Source of the DNA: Streptomyces sp. APSN-46.1
GTDB taxonomy: Bacteria > Actinomycetota > Actinomycetes > Streptomycetales > Streptomycetaceae
Direction of reading: 5' to 3'
Length of the DNA: 64,000 nucleotides
Assembly (NCBI RefSeq): GCF_022815725.1
Contig: NZ_JALGRF010000001.1
Location: 868,001-932,000, forward strand
Positions 27,604 through 36,286 of the stretch are shown in pieces (position 1 is the first letter of the stretch; each line of letters starts with the position of its first letter). Position numbers and translations under genes: made by a program. The notes under the pieces are model-generated. The model did not search any database and was not told where the DNA came from. It worked only from the letters and a program-made list of their open reading frames with translations.

Positions 27604-28560
27604 ATGTGGCCAGGACAGCAGACGCCCGGGGACGGGCAGGACCGGCAGAACGTGAGCCAGAACCCTTATCAGCAGCCGGACTTCGGGCAGCGGCCCGGCA
27701 ATCAGCCTCCGGGGACCCCGTATCCGATGGGCACGTTCGGGCCGCCGCCCCCGCCCCCTCCCCCTCCCCTGCCTGCGCCTGCGCGCAACGGCCGGAAGAA
27801 GCCGACCGCCACCGTCGTGGCGGTGTGCGCGGCGGCCGCCGTGCTCGTCATCGCCGCCGCTGTCACCGGGGGCGTGCTCCTCAAGGACGACGGAAAGGGC
27901 GGCATACCCGCCTCCAGCCCCCAGGCACCGGACGGGTCCGGCGCCGTGAAGGCGACGATCCCGGGGTGGAAGACCGTGGTCAACCCCGCGCACGGAACCG
28001 CCTTCGACGTCCCGGCCGACTGGGAAGTCCTCTCCCCCACCGTGTTCAGCGGCTACTCGGACCACGCGGATCCCGGCAAGACGATCATCGGGCACACGGC
28101 ACCGGTCTTCTACAAGTCCAAGTGGTGCAGCGTCGATGCGGACGGCGACGGCACGGTGGACGACTTCGGGCTCGCCTCCGCCGGCACCAAGGGCGCCGAA
28201 GGCGCCAAGGACACCGACGAGGTCGCGGAGAAGACGGCGACGAGCTGGGTCTACGCCGCGTACACCCAGCCGGACAAGGCCGCCGTCAAATGGGACAAGC
28301 CGGTGCCGTACACCACCAAGTCCGGCGTCCGGGGCAGCTACGTCAAGGCGCACTCCGAGGGCGCCAAGCAGACCGATTCATGCTCCGGCGAGGGCCAGGC
28401 GATCGCCTTCGGCTTCAAGAACTCCAAGGGCGACTTCGTCGCTTGGGACTTCTACGGCAGAACGGGCGTGCCCGGCGCCGTCAGCGACGAACTCGTCATG
28501 CGCATCCTGAGCACGGTCCGACTGGCGGGCGACCCCGTACCTCCGCCACCAGCCCCGTAG
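27604..28560 (+). CDS. Proline-rich single-span membrane protein
   Basis: 318 residues: a short Gln/Pro-rich cytoplasmic tail with a poly-proline run of nine (FGPPPPPPPPPLPAP), a transmembrane helix (TVVAVCAAAAVLVIAAAVTG), then an extracellular domain (WKTVVNPAHGTAFDVPADWE; WCSVDADGDGTVDDFGLA; CSGEGQAIAFGFKNSKGDF). The SDxDGDGxxD segment looks like a calcium loop, and two or three Cys may form a disulfide. No family is recognised. It is co-transcribed with the propeller protein upstream and probably works with it at the membrane. Confidence 0.8.
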   Translation: MWPGQQTPGDGQDRQNVSQNPYQQPDFGQRPGNQPPGTPYPMGTFGPPPPPPPPPLPAPARNGRKKPTATVVAVCAAAAVLVIAAAVTGGVLLKDDGKGGIPASSPQAPDGSGAVKATIPGWKTVVNPAHGTAFDVPADWEVLSPTVFSGYSDHADPGKTIIGHTAPVFYKSKWCSVDADGDGTVDDFGLASAGTKGAEGAKDTDEVAEKTATSWVYAAYTQPDKAAVKWDKPVPYTTKSGVRGSYVKAHSEGAKQTDSCSGEGQAIAFGFKNSKGDFVAWDFYGRTGVPGAVSDELVMRILSTVRLAGDPVPPPPAP

Positions 28561-28594
28561 GCCGCCGGCCGTCACCGGCCCACCAGCCCGCCAA

Positions 28595-29872
28595 CTACCA
28601 GGGCAGCTCGCGCACCTGCTGCACGCACAGCACGACGAACAACAGCCCGGCGGCCGCCAGCATCACATTGCTCAGGAGTCCGTTGCGCCAATCGGCTGGC
28701 GTGCGCGAGGAGTTGAGCAGCCACAGCAGGGTGAGCGCCAGGAACGGCATGAAGAACGCGCCGATCACCCCGTAGACGATGACGAGCCCGAAGGGCTGGT
28801 CCAGGAAGAGCAGGCTGATCGGCGGGAAGGTGAGCCAGAGCAGGTACGCCCGGAACGGCAGCGACTTCTCACGGCTGGTGCCGACCGGAACGAGCCGGGG
28901 CCGGTACTTCGACATGAAGTCGGCGAACATCAGACTCACCCCGTGCCACACGCCGATCAGCGAGGTGAAGGACGTGGCGAAGAAGCCGACCAGGAAGAGT
29001 TTGGCGGTCACCGTTCCATAGCGGTCCTCCAGGACGCCGCTCAGATCGAGCAGTCCCCTGTCGCCCTTCGCGAGCGCGACACCGGAGGAGTGCAGGAGTT
29101 CGGCGCCGACGAAGAGCATCGCCACGACGAACACGCCGGTGGTGATGTACGCGACGCGGTTGTCGAGCCGCATCACCTTCATCCAGCCCGTGTCCGTCCA
29201 GCCCTTGGCGTTGACCCAATAGCCGTACGCGGCGAGGGTGATCGTGCCGCCGACGCCACCGATCAGGCCGAGCGTGTAGACCAGTGAACCGTCCGGCAGG
29301 ACGGGGACGAGTCCGGCGAGGGCGTCGTCCAGATGGGGCGTGACCCGAACGGCGAGATAGACGGTGACCACGAACATCACCCCGACCAGGACCGTCATGA
29401 CCTTCTCGAAGACGGCGTACCGGTTGAACCAGACGAAGACCAGACCCACCAGGCCGCACAGCACGGCCCATCCCTTCAGATCCATCGTGTCCGGAAAGAG
29501 CGCGGCCAGCGGGAGGGCGCTGGAGGACATCGCGGCGGCGCCGTAGACGAAGCCCCAGACGACGACGTATCCCGCGAAGTAGACCGTGGTCCAGGAGCCG
29601 AGGCTGCGCCAGCCGTCGAAGAGAGTACGTCCGGTGGCGAGATGCCAGCGGCCGGCGGCCTCGGCGAGTGAGATCTTGACCAGGCAGCCGATCACCGCCG
29701 CCCACAGCAGGGTGTAGCCGAATTTCCCGCCCGCGATGAGTGTGGCCACGAGGTCACCGGCGCCCACTCCGGTCGCCGCGACGACGATTCCGGGGCCGAT
29801 GTGCCGCCAACTCGCCTTTTTTGGCCGGTGGTTCTCGCTCTCCCCGGTGCCGATCTGGGTGGTGTCCGCCAT
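28595..29872 (-). CDS. Nramp-family transporter, divergent
   Basis: 425 residues with about 11 transmembrane segments. The start GPGIVVAATGVGAGDLVATL corresponds to TM1 of Nramp, and TLIAGGKFGYTLLWAAVIGCL to TM2. Canonical manganese/iron transporters have DPGN in TM1; here the position reads TGVGAGD, and the TM6 MPH is replaced by text like GVWHGVSLMF. It therefore belongs to the Nramp-related group of uncertain substrate, perhaps not a divalent-metal carrier. It stands alone, convergent with the Pro-rich membrane gene and divergent from the NlpC/P60 gene. Confidence 0.82.
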   Translation of the reverse strand: MADTTQIGTGESENHRPKKASWRHIGPGIVVAATGVGAGDLVATLIAGGKFGYTLLWAAVIGCLVKISLAEAAGRWHLATGRTLFDGWRSLGSWTTVYFAGYVVVWGFVYGAAAMSSSALPLAALFPDTMDLKGWAVLCGLVGLVFVWFNRYAVFEKVMTVLVGVMFVVTVYLAVRVTPHLDDALAGLVPVLPDGSLVYTLGLIGGVGGTITLAAYGYWVNAKGWTDTGWMKVMRLDNRVAYITTGVFVVAMLFVGAELLHSSGVALAKGDRGLLDLSGVLEDRYGTVTAKLFLVGFFATSFTSLIGVWHGVSLMFADFMSKYRPRLVPVGTSREKSLPFRAYLLWLTFPPISLLFLDQPFGLVIVYGVIGAFFMPFLALTLLWLLNSSRTPADWRNGLLSNVMLAAAGLLFVVLCVQQVRELPW

Positions 29873-30185
29873 CTGTGGCCGCCTTCCCGTTCGCCCGTGC
29901 GGTGACCGGGGTCACGAAAGCGGCTCAGCGGCGGTCGCGCAAGAGGCCGTACCCCCGCACCGTTCGATCTCGGCCCTCCGGGCACCCTGGGGGCTCGGGA
30001 AGGGAGAACGATGATAATCCCGGACTTCCTTTACCTAACCGATACATTTTTCGCCGTGTCCGATACCGGCAATTGCCGAGTCTCCGGAGAAAACTTGTCG
30101 GTCGTCGAGGGCCGCACGCATGTAACCGAGAACAGGACATCTCACCAGGAGCAGTTCCAGCACCTGAAATGCGGAGGTACCACGC
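29873..30185. other. Divergent intergenic region
   Basis: 313 bases between the Nramp-like and NlpC/P60 starts. It contains an AT-richer stretch (about 30010-30060, TTTACCTAACCGATACATTT) that is a good candidate for a promoter region. No stable hairpin or named riboswitch core was found. The NlpC gene has GGAGG nine bases before its ATG. Confidence 0.5.
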
Positions 30186-30674
30186 ATGCCCTACGTCAGG
30201 ATGGACAAACCGAAAGCCTCAAACGACCGCCGGAACCCCCGCCGTCGAGCCACGCCACTCGTCTTCATCCTCATACTGGGGACCTTCCTGACCAGTCCCC
30301 CCACCTCGGCCGAGGCGGCCTCGCCATACGGCGCCAAAGCGGTCGCCATCGCCGCTTCCAAGAAAGGCTCGCCCTACGCCTACGGCGCGACGGGGCCCCG
30401 GAGATTCGATTGCTCAGGCCTTACGCTCTACGCTTTCCGCAAGGCCGGCCGGGTGCTGCCACGCACTGCCGATCAGCAATACGAGCACACCCGCCACATC
30501 CCGCGGCACCAGCGCGCACCGGGTGATCTGGTTTTCTTCCCCTCGGGCGCGACCATAGGGCATGTGGGAATCTACGCCGGCCACAACAAAATCTGGCACG
30601 CCCCACGGCCGGGCACCCGGGTCCGACTGGAACGGATCTGGATCAAGAACGCCCGCTACACCCGCCCCACCTGA
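30186..30674 (+). CDS. Secreted NlpC/P60 cell-wall hydrolase
   Basis: 162 residues. Signal peptide of a basic head and hydrophobic core (LVFILILGTFLTSPP), cleaved near SAEAAS. The peptidase domain has the catalytic Cys in RRFDCSGLTLYAF, the His in GHVGIYAG and the third His in KIWHAPRPG. NlpC/P60 enzymes cut the D-Glu-DAP bond of peptidoglycan peptides. It is short, with no LysM or other binding domain. In Streptomyces, such small enzymes act in growth or spore wall remodelling. Confidence 0.93.
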   Translation: MPYVRMDKPKASNDRRNPRRRATPLVFILILGTFLTSPPTSAEAASPYGAKAVAIAASKKGSPYAYGATGPRRFDCSGLTLYAFRKAGRVLPRTADQQYEHTRHIPRHQRAPGDLVFFPSGATIGHVGIYAGHNKIWHAPRPGTRVRLERIWIKNARYTRPT

Positions 30675-30713
30675 ACGGCGCGGCAGTCCCCCCACCCTGC
30701 GCGGCAGGGACGG

Positions 30714-31052
30714 TCAGACCTTCCTGACCACACTGGACTTGAGCTGCATGGGGCCGAACCCCTCGATCTTGCAGTCGATGTCGTGGCCGTCGACGCCCTC
30801 GACGAGGCGGATGTTGCGCACCTTGGTGCCGGCCTTGATGCCGGACGTGCTGCCCTTGACCTTCAGGCCCTTGACGACCGTCACGGTGTCGCCGTCGGCG
30901 AGCACGTTGCCGACCGCGTCCTTGATCACCCGCTCGTCGGAGGCGGAGTGCGGCCACTCGTGCCCGCACTCGGGGCAGACGAGGAGCGCGCCCATCTCGT
31001 AGGCGTACGCGCTGGAGCATTCAGGACAAGGAGGCAAGGACGTGTCAGTCAT
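30714..31052 (-). CDS. yjdM: YjdM/PhnA-type zinc-ribbon protein
   Basis: 112 residues. N-terminal zinc ribbon of two CPxC knuckles ([13 protein letters not shown] and [11 protein letters not shown]), then the PhnA C-terminal domain ([48 protein letters not shown]). Named after E. coli YjdM (formerly PhnA), whose phosphonate link is historic; the true function is unknown. It is cytosolic. The ATG at 31052 has a GGAGG-like site. The gene is divergent from the APH gene. Confidence 0.93.
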   Translation of the reverse strand: MTDTSLPPCPECSSAYAYEMGALLVCPECGHEWPHSASDERVIKDAVGNVLADGDTVTVVKGLKVKGSTSGIKAGTKVRNIRLVEGVDGHDIDCKIEGFGPMQLKSSVVRKV

Positions 31053-31156
31053 ACAGACAGTATATTTCAGGCCACCGACTGGTACCGAAATGCTGAGCGC
31101 CGCCTCCAAGGAGGCCGATATGCTCCGATCTCCATGATCCACAATAGAGGAGATCG

Positions 31157-32062
31157 GTGTCCGGGTCGAAGATGCATGCCGACGAGGTCCACATCGACGA
31201 GGTGCTCGTCAGCCGGCTGATCGCCGCGCAGTTCCCGCGGTGGGCGGATCTTCCCGTCACCAAGGTCCGCTCCGCCGGCACGGACAACGCCATGTACCGG
31301 CTGGGCGGCGACATGGCCGTGCGCCTGCCCCTCATCCCCGGCTCCGCCGATCAGATCGGCAGGGAGAACCGCTGGCTGCCCCACCTCGCACCCCACCTGC
31401 CGCTCGCCGTGCCGGCGCCCTTGGGCGCCGGTGTTCCCGGCGAGGGCTATCCGTTCCCGTGGTCGGTGTACCGCTGGATCGAGGGAGAGAACCTCTTCGA
31501 CGAGCCCGTGGCCGAGCCGCACGAGGCCGCCGTCGAGCTGGGCCGCTTCATCACGGCCTTGCGGCGGATCGACGCCACCGGCGCACCGCGGTCGTTTCGG
31601 GGAGGGCCGGTGAGTACGCGCGATGGCGGCGTCCGCGCCGCCATCCGGGACCTGGGCGCCGACGGGACGGTGGACGCGGCCGCCGCGACGGCCGCGTGGG
31701 AGGCGACCCTCCGGCTTCCCCAGTGGCAGGGGGCACCCGTCTGGCTGCACGGCGACCTCCTGCCCGGAAACCTGCTGGCCAGGCAGGGCCGGCTCAGTGC
31801 CGTCATCGACTTCGGAGTGGTGGGCGTCGGCGACCCCGCGTGCGACACGATGGCCGCCTGGACGCTCCTGTCCGCCGGGACCCGCGACCTGTTCCGCGCG
31901 TCGGTCGGAGTGGACGACGCGACATGGGCCCGGGGGCGCGGCTGGGCGCTGTGCTTCGGGCTCACCGCGGAGCACTACTACCGCGTCACCAACCCCGTGC
32001 TCGCGAGCGTCGGCCACCGCGCGGCGGCCGAAGCCCTCGCCGACCACCACCGCACCGCCTGA
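31157..32062 (+). CDS. Aminoglycoside phosphotransferase (APH) family kinase
   Basis: 301 residues; GTG start after GAGGAGAT. Kinase-like fold: the N-lobe has [20 protein letters not shown] and [10 protein letters not shown], the catalytic loop is [13 protein letters not shown], and the metal-binding motif is [16 protein letters not shown]. The family covers antibiotic kinases and small-molecule kinases (for example homoserine or choline-type). It is followed 160 bases later by the PLP operon but probably has its own transcript. Confidence 0.9.
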   Translation: MSGSKMHADEVHIDEVLVSRLIAAQFPRWADLPVTKVRSAGTDNAMYRLGGDMAVRLPLIPGSADQIGRENRWLPHLAPHLPLAVPAPLGAGVPGEGYPFPWSVYRWIEGENLFDEPVAEPHEAAVELGRFITALRRIDATGAPRSFRGGPVSTRDGGVRAAIRDLGADGTVDAAAATAAWEATLRLPQWQGAPVWLHGDLLPGNLLARQGRLSAVIDFGVVGVGDPACDTMAAWTLLSAGTRDLFRASVGVDDATWARGRGWALCFGLTAEHYYRVTNPVLASVGHRAAAEALADHHRTA

Positions 32063-32221
32063 ACCCCCGCCTGCCCCCTCTGATCGTCCCTATCCGGCCG
32101 TCCGAGGTCATGAAGCAGTCCCTCCTCGTCAGGGCCGCCCCAAGTAGCCCGCCAACGGTTAGGGTGGTATGGCCGTTTGCTGACTTGGGTCCGCATTCCT
32201 CGCCGGGGAGGAACAGCTGGG

Positions 32222-33754
32222 ATGGGCAACGCCCCCTTGTACCTGGAACCGCTGTACCTGGAACCGCGCCTGGAACCACGTCTGGCGTCCTTGTTGGAGT
32301 CGGCGTCGTTCCTCCACACGCTCGTCGACGCCCTGGGCTCGCCCCTCAACATCGTGCTGCCGGAGCAGATGGCGGAGAACGCGGAGCGCTTCCGCTCCGT
32401 CTTGCGCCGTCACCAGCTCGCCGGCCAGATCTTCTTCGCGCACAAGGCCAATCGCTCCAGCGCGCTGGTGCGGCGGCTCGCGTCGTCCTCCGCCGCTCTC
32501 GACGCCGCGTCCGTAGGCGAGTTGCAGCACGCCCTCGGGTCCGGATTCACCGGAGACCGGATCATGGTCACCGGACCGAAGGACCCCGAGTTCCTGTGGC
32601 TCGCCGCCCGCGCCGGAGTCACCGTCAACGCCGACGGGGCCTCGGAGTTGGAGGAGGCGGCCCGCCTCGTCCGCGCGTACCGGCTGCCCCGGCTCCGGGT
32701 GGTGCTGCGGCTGTCGGGCTTCGAGACCTCGGGCACCAGGACGCTCTCGCGCCGCAGCCGCTTCGGAACCTCCTACAAGTCCCTGGACGGCCTGCTGGAC
32801 ACCCTCGAACGCCACCAGGACGCGCTGGATCCGATCGGCGTCGGCTACCACCTCGACACCACCAGCCTGGACGAGAAGACGACCGCGCTCGAAGGCTGCC
32901 TGCGGGCTGTGGAGGAGTTACGCATACGTGGTTTCCAGCCGCGCGCCATCGATGTCGGCGGCGGCTTCGGCATCAGCTACCTGGCCCGCGGCGACCAGTG
33001 GGACCGCTACACCACGGAGCTCACGCACGCGGTGATGGGCAGGCGCCCGCCCATGACCTGGGGCGGCCACGGCTACGGGCTGCGCGTGGAGAACGGCACC
33101 CTCCGGGGCTCGCTGAGCCTCTACCCGGCGCACCGCCCGATCGCCGGCGCCGCCTACCTCGACGAGCTGCTCTCACGACCCGCGCCCAGCCTGGGGCGCC
33201 CCCTGGGCACCCTGCTGCTGGAGAGCCTCACCGACCTGTACGCCGAACCCGGCCGGGCCCTGACGGACCAGTGCGGCCTCTCGCTCGGCAAAGTCCTGGA
33301 GGTACGGCGTACGGAGGCGGCCGAGCCCCTCGTACGCCTCGCCATGAACGCGGGCGATGTCAGCCTGGAGGAGCACGGGGTCCTCATGGACCCCGTGCTC
33401 CTCCCTCGCGACGGCGCGACCCCCCGGGCGGCCGGGGTAGCTGGGGCCTCCGGGGCGGCCGGAGCCTCCCGGGCCGACGGACCCGTGGCGGTGCACCTCA
33501 TGGGCAATCTCTGCCTGGAGGCGGACCTGATCACCCGCAGAGCCGTCTTCCTGCCGCGACTGCCGCAGCCGGGTGATCTCCTCGCCTTCGCCAACACGGC
33601 CGGCTACTGCATGGACTTCACCGCCACGCGGGCGCAACAGCAGCCCGTCGCACGCAAAGTCGCCGTCCATGCGGGTGAGGAGGCGAATTCCTGGCGTTGG
33701 TGCCTTGACGAGCAGTACTGGCCGGTCGGACACATGGGGGGACAGCAGGCATGA
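32222..33754 (+). CDS. Y4yA-like fold-III PLP enzyme (decarboxylase-type)
   Basis: 510 residues; ATG preceded by GGGAGGAAC. A fold-type III PLP barrel of the ornithine/diaminopimelate decarboxylase group: PLP-lysine in QIFFAHKANRSSALVRR, VDVGGGFGISYLA with the phosphate-binding glycines, and the C-terminal beta barrel with EPGRALTDQCG and NTAGYCMDF. It resembles the Y4yA family known from rhizobial plasmids, substrate unknown. A TTA leucine codon lies at codon 233 (32918-32920). It overlaps the next gene by 4 bases and heads a four-gene operon. Confidence 0.88.
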   Translation: MGNAPLYLEPLYLEPRLEPRLASLLESASFLHTLVDALGSPLNIVLPEQMAENAERFRSVLRRHQLAGQIFFAHKANRSSALVRRLASSSAALDAASVGELQHALGSGFTGDRIMVTGPKDPEFLWLAARAGVTVNADGASELEEAARLVRAYRLPRLRVVLRLSGFETSGTRTLSRRSRFGTSYKSLDGLLDTLERHQDALDPIGVGYHLDTTSLDEKTTALEGCLRAVEELRIRGFQPRAIDVGGGFGISYLARGDQWDRYTTELTHAVMGRRPPMTWGGHGYGLRVENGTLRGSLSLYPAHRPIAGAAYLDELLSRPAPSLGRPLGTLLLESLTDLYAEPGRALTDQCGLSLGKVLEVRRTEAAEPLVRLAMNAGDVSLEEHGVLMDPVLLPRDGATPRAAGVAGASGAAGASRADGPVAVHLMGNLCLEADLITRRAVFLPRLPQPGDLLAFANTAGYCMDFTATRAQQQPVARKVAVHAGEEANSWRWCLDEQYWPVGHMGGQQA

Positions 33755-35070
33755 GGTACGACAGCATCACGGAGGCCATCGGGAACACCCCGCTGGTCCG
33801 GATCGACCCGGCCGTGCACGGCCTGCGCAACATCGACCTCTACGCCAAGCTGGAGATGCTCAACCCCTTCGGCTCGCTGAAGGACCGGCCCGCCTGGAAC
33901 ATGGTCCGCGAGGGCCTGGCCGGGGCCAAGGAACGCGGCGAGACGATCGTGGAGCTGTCCAGCGGGAACACCGCCAAGGCCCTGACTCTCATCGCGGGTC
34001 TCCACGGACTGCCGTTCAAGAGTGTCACCAACCGCATGCGCATACCGGAGGTCAAGGAGCTGCTCCTGCTCCTGGGCGCGGAGATCGAGGAGCTGCCCGG
34101 ACAGACCGAGTGCCTCGACCCGACCGATCCCGACGACCCCCTGACCCGCTTCCACCAGGAGCTGGGCCGTCCCGGCAGCGCCCACCTCCACACCGACCAG
34201 TACTTCAACGCCCGCAACGCGGAGGCGCACGCCTCGGGCACCGGCCCCGAGATCATCGCGGACCTGGACGGCCGGGCACCCGACTGGTTCATCGCCTGCG
34301 TGGGCACCGCGGGATCGTCCACGGGGGTGGCGAGGGCACTGCGGGCGCGGGACCCGGGGGTGCGCGTCGTCGGACTGGTCGGGCAGAAGTCGGACTTCGT
34401 CCCCGGCATCCGCAATGCCGACGAGGTGCAGGAGGTCGGCCTCTTCGACCCGGCCACGTACGACACGATCGAGCCGGTGAGCGCCGACGACGCCATCGAC
34501 GGGATGCTGACGCTGATCCGCCGCTGCGGGATGCTCGCCGGGCCGACGGGCGGAGCCGCGTACCAGGGTGCCGTACGTCATCTACGCGCGTTCGACGAGG
34601 CGTTGCCGGAGCGCAGGACGGCCGTCTTCATCGTCTGCGACCGGGCGGAGAGCTACCTCGGCTACGTGCGGCAGCGGCGACCGGAGCTGTTCGGGCGGCC
34701 TCCGGTGCGGAACTCGGTGGCCACCCTGACCGATGCCGAGCTGCGGAGCGCGCCGGTCATCGAGGTGGGCGACGCGCAGAAGTGGATCGAGGAGCAGCGC
34801 CCCCTGGTGGTCGATCTGCGCGGCCCGTTCGCCTACGCCGCCCTCCACATCGGCGGCTCGGTCAACATCGTCGACGAGATCTTCGACGAACTCCTGCGTG
34901 GTGGCTTGCCGTTCAGCAAGCAGCAACCGGTCCTGCTGGCCTGCCCCGTCGGCGAGAAGTCCGCCCGGTACGCGGCACTCCTGACGCGCATGGGCCATCC
35001 GGACGTACGCAGCCTGGCCGGCGGCATCATCGCCTGGCGGGACGCGGGCGCACCACTGGTGCGTGAGTGA
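33751..35070 (+). CDS. Cysteine synthase-like PLP enzyme fused to a rhodanese domain
   Basis: 439 residues. Residues 1-~320 are a fold-type II PLP enzyme with EAIGNTPLVRI, the PLP-lysine in NPFGSLKDRPAWNM and the phosphate-clamping loop GTAGSSTG, as in CysK/CysM and cystathionine beta-synthase. Residues ~325-439 are a rhodanese domain (VVDLRGPFAYAALHIGGSVN and the sulfur-carrying cysteine in VLLACPVGEKS). The combination suggests either making or handling a persulfide or thiocarboxylate. It starts with ATGA overlap after the Y4yA gene and overlaps the following gene too. Confidence 0.9.
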   Translation: MRYDSITEAIGNTPLVRIDPAVHGLRNIDLYAKLEMLNPFGSLKDRPAWNMVREGLAGAKERGETIVELSSGNTAKALTLIAGLHGLPFKSVTNRMRIPEVKELLLLLGAEIEELPGQTECLDPTDPDDPLTRFHQELGRPGSAHLHTDQYFNARNAEAHASGTGPEIIADLDGRAPDWFIACVGTAGSSTGVARALRARDPGVRVVGLVGQKSDFVPGIRNADEVQEVGLFDPATYDTIEPVSADDAIDGMLTLIRRCGMLAGPTGGAAYQGAVRHLRAFDEALPERRTAVFIVCDRAESYLGYVRQRRPELFGRPPVRNSVATLTDAELRSAPVIEVGDAQKWIEEQRPLVVDLRGPFAYAALHIGGSVNIVDEIFDELLRGGLPFSKQQPVLLACPVGEKSARYAALLTRMGHPDVRSLAGGIIAWRDAGAPLVRE

Positions 35071-36286
35071 CATGGCCGATCCCCTTCAGACCGATCCCCT
35101 TCAAGACATAGCCGAACTCACTCCCTGGCAGCTCCCGCTGCGCGCCCAGTTCCCGATCATCACCGCCCATCCGGAACTGGCCTACCTGGACAGCGCGGCC
35201 ACGGCGCAGAAGCCGCAGGCCGTCCTCGACGCGGTGCAGAGCTACCTCGTCACCTCCAACGCGAACGCCGGCCGGGGCTCGTACCCCTGGGCCAACACGA
35301 CGACGGCGCTGGTGCGGAGCACCCGCGACCGGATCAAGGAGTTCCTGGGCGATCCGGATCCGGAGGGGTCCTCGGTGCACTTCACGAGCGGTACCTCGGA
35401 AGGGCTGCGCACGATCGCGCTGGACTGGCTGCCGGGTCTGCTCGCGGACGGAGACGAGATCATCGTCCCGTTCGCCGACCACGAGGCGAACCTGTCGCCG
35501 TGGCTGGAGGCGCGCGAGCTGCTGGCCCGGCAGGGCATCCGCGTCCTGGTCCGGGAACTCCCGTACCAGGCGGGGTCCGGGGACTACGACCCGGTCGCAC
35601 TGGCCGCGCTCGTGAACCCGCGGACCCGCTTCGTCGCGGCTACGCACGTGCACCACGTCTACGGGGTGGACATGAACGTGGACCGCATCCGCGCGGTGGT
35701 CGGGCCGCGGCTGCCCATCTGCCTCGACGCGGCGCAGAGCGTCGGCCACCTCCCGGTATCGGTGGCCGAACTCGACGTCGACTTCGTCGTCTTCTCCGGG
35801 CACAAGGCCATGGCCCTGCCCGGTGTCGGGGCGGTCTGGGCCCGCCAGCGGCGAGGGCCCGCGTTCCGGCCGGGCGGCTGGAGCGGAACCCCCAACACCG
35901 TCGGTATCGCCTCCCTCGCGGCGGCGATCGACTGGCTGGACGCCACGGGAACCGGCCGCATCGAACGCTGGACGGGGGCGTTGGCTTCCCGCCTGACGGA
36001 CGCGCTGGGCCGGATGCCCGCGTACGAGGTCCTCGGCTGCCGGGCAAGCCTGGCGGCGGCGTCCGAGGTGCAGCGGCGTACGAGCATCGTGACCTTCCGG
36101 CACCGCGGGATCGACGCCCAGGACCTCGGGTTCATCCTCTTCAGCCACGGCATCATGGTGCGCTCCGACGGCCACTGCCAGGCGGGGCGCGGCGAGAAGG
36201 AGGGCTCGGTGCGCGTGAGTCTCCACGTACACAACACGCCTGAAGAGGTCGAAGAGTTACTCACGGCCCTCGCCAGTCTGCAATGA
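35063..36286 (+). CDS. Class V aminotransferase-fold enzyme (SufS/CsdA-like)
   Basis: 407 residues from GTG 35063; an ATG at 35072 is equally possible. Fold-type I PLP enzyme: YLDSAATAQKP, CLDAAQSVGHLPV and the PLP lysine in FSGHKAMALPG. The catalytic cysteine of SufS-type desulfurases normally sits in a loop near the C-terminus; here RSDGHCQAGRGEKEG has a Cys at that place, so a desulfurase role is possible and would pair with the rhodanese. A TTA codon is present at 36257-36259 (codon 399). It ends with ATGA overlap to the methyltransferase. Confidence 0.9.
   Translation: MSDMADPLQTDPLQDIAELTPWQLPLRAQFPIITAHPELAYLDSAATAQKPQAVLDAVQSYLVTSNANAGRGSYPWANTTTALVRSTRDRIKEFLGDPDPEGSSVHFTSGTSEGLRTIALDWLPGLLADGDEIIVPFADHEANLSPWLEARELLARQGIRVLVRELPYQAGSGDYDPVALAALVNPRTRFVAATHVHHVYGVDMNVDRIRAVVGPRLPICLDAAQSVGHLPVSVAELDVDFVVFSGHKAMALPGVGAVWARQRRGPAFRPGGWSGTPNTVGIASLAAAIDWLDATGTGRIERWTGALASRLTDALGRMPAYEVLGCRASLAAASEVQRRTSIVTFRHRGIDAQDLGFILFSHGIMVRSDGHCQAGRGEKEGSVRVSLHVHNTPEEVEELLTALASLQ

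Noticed and set aside
29990-30185. ydaO-type (c-di-AMP) riboswitch before the NlpC/P60 gene
   Set aside because: Such switches are common before wall hydrolase genes, but the conserved core blocks (a GGGGGACC-like segment and a GGGGTGAATC-like segment) are absent here.
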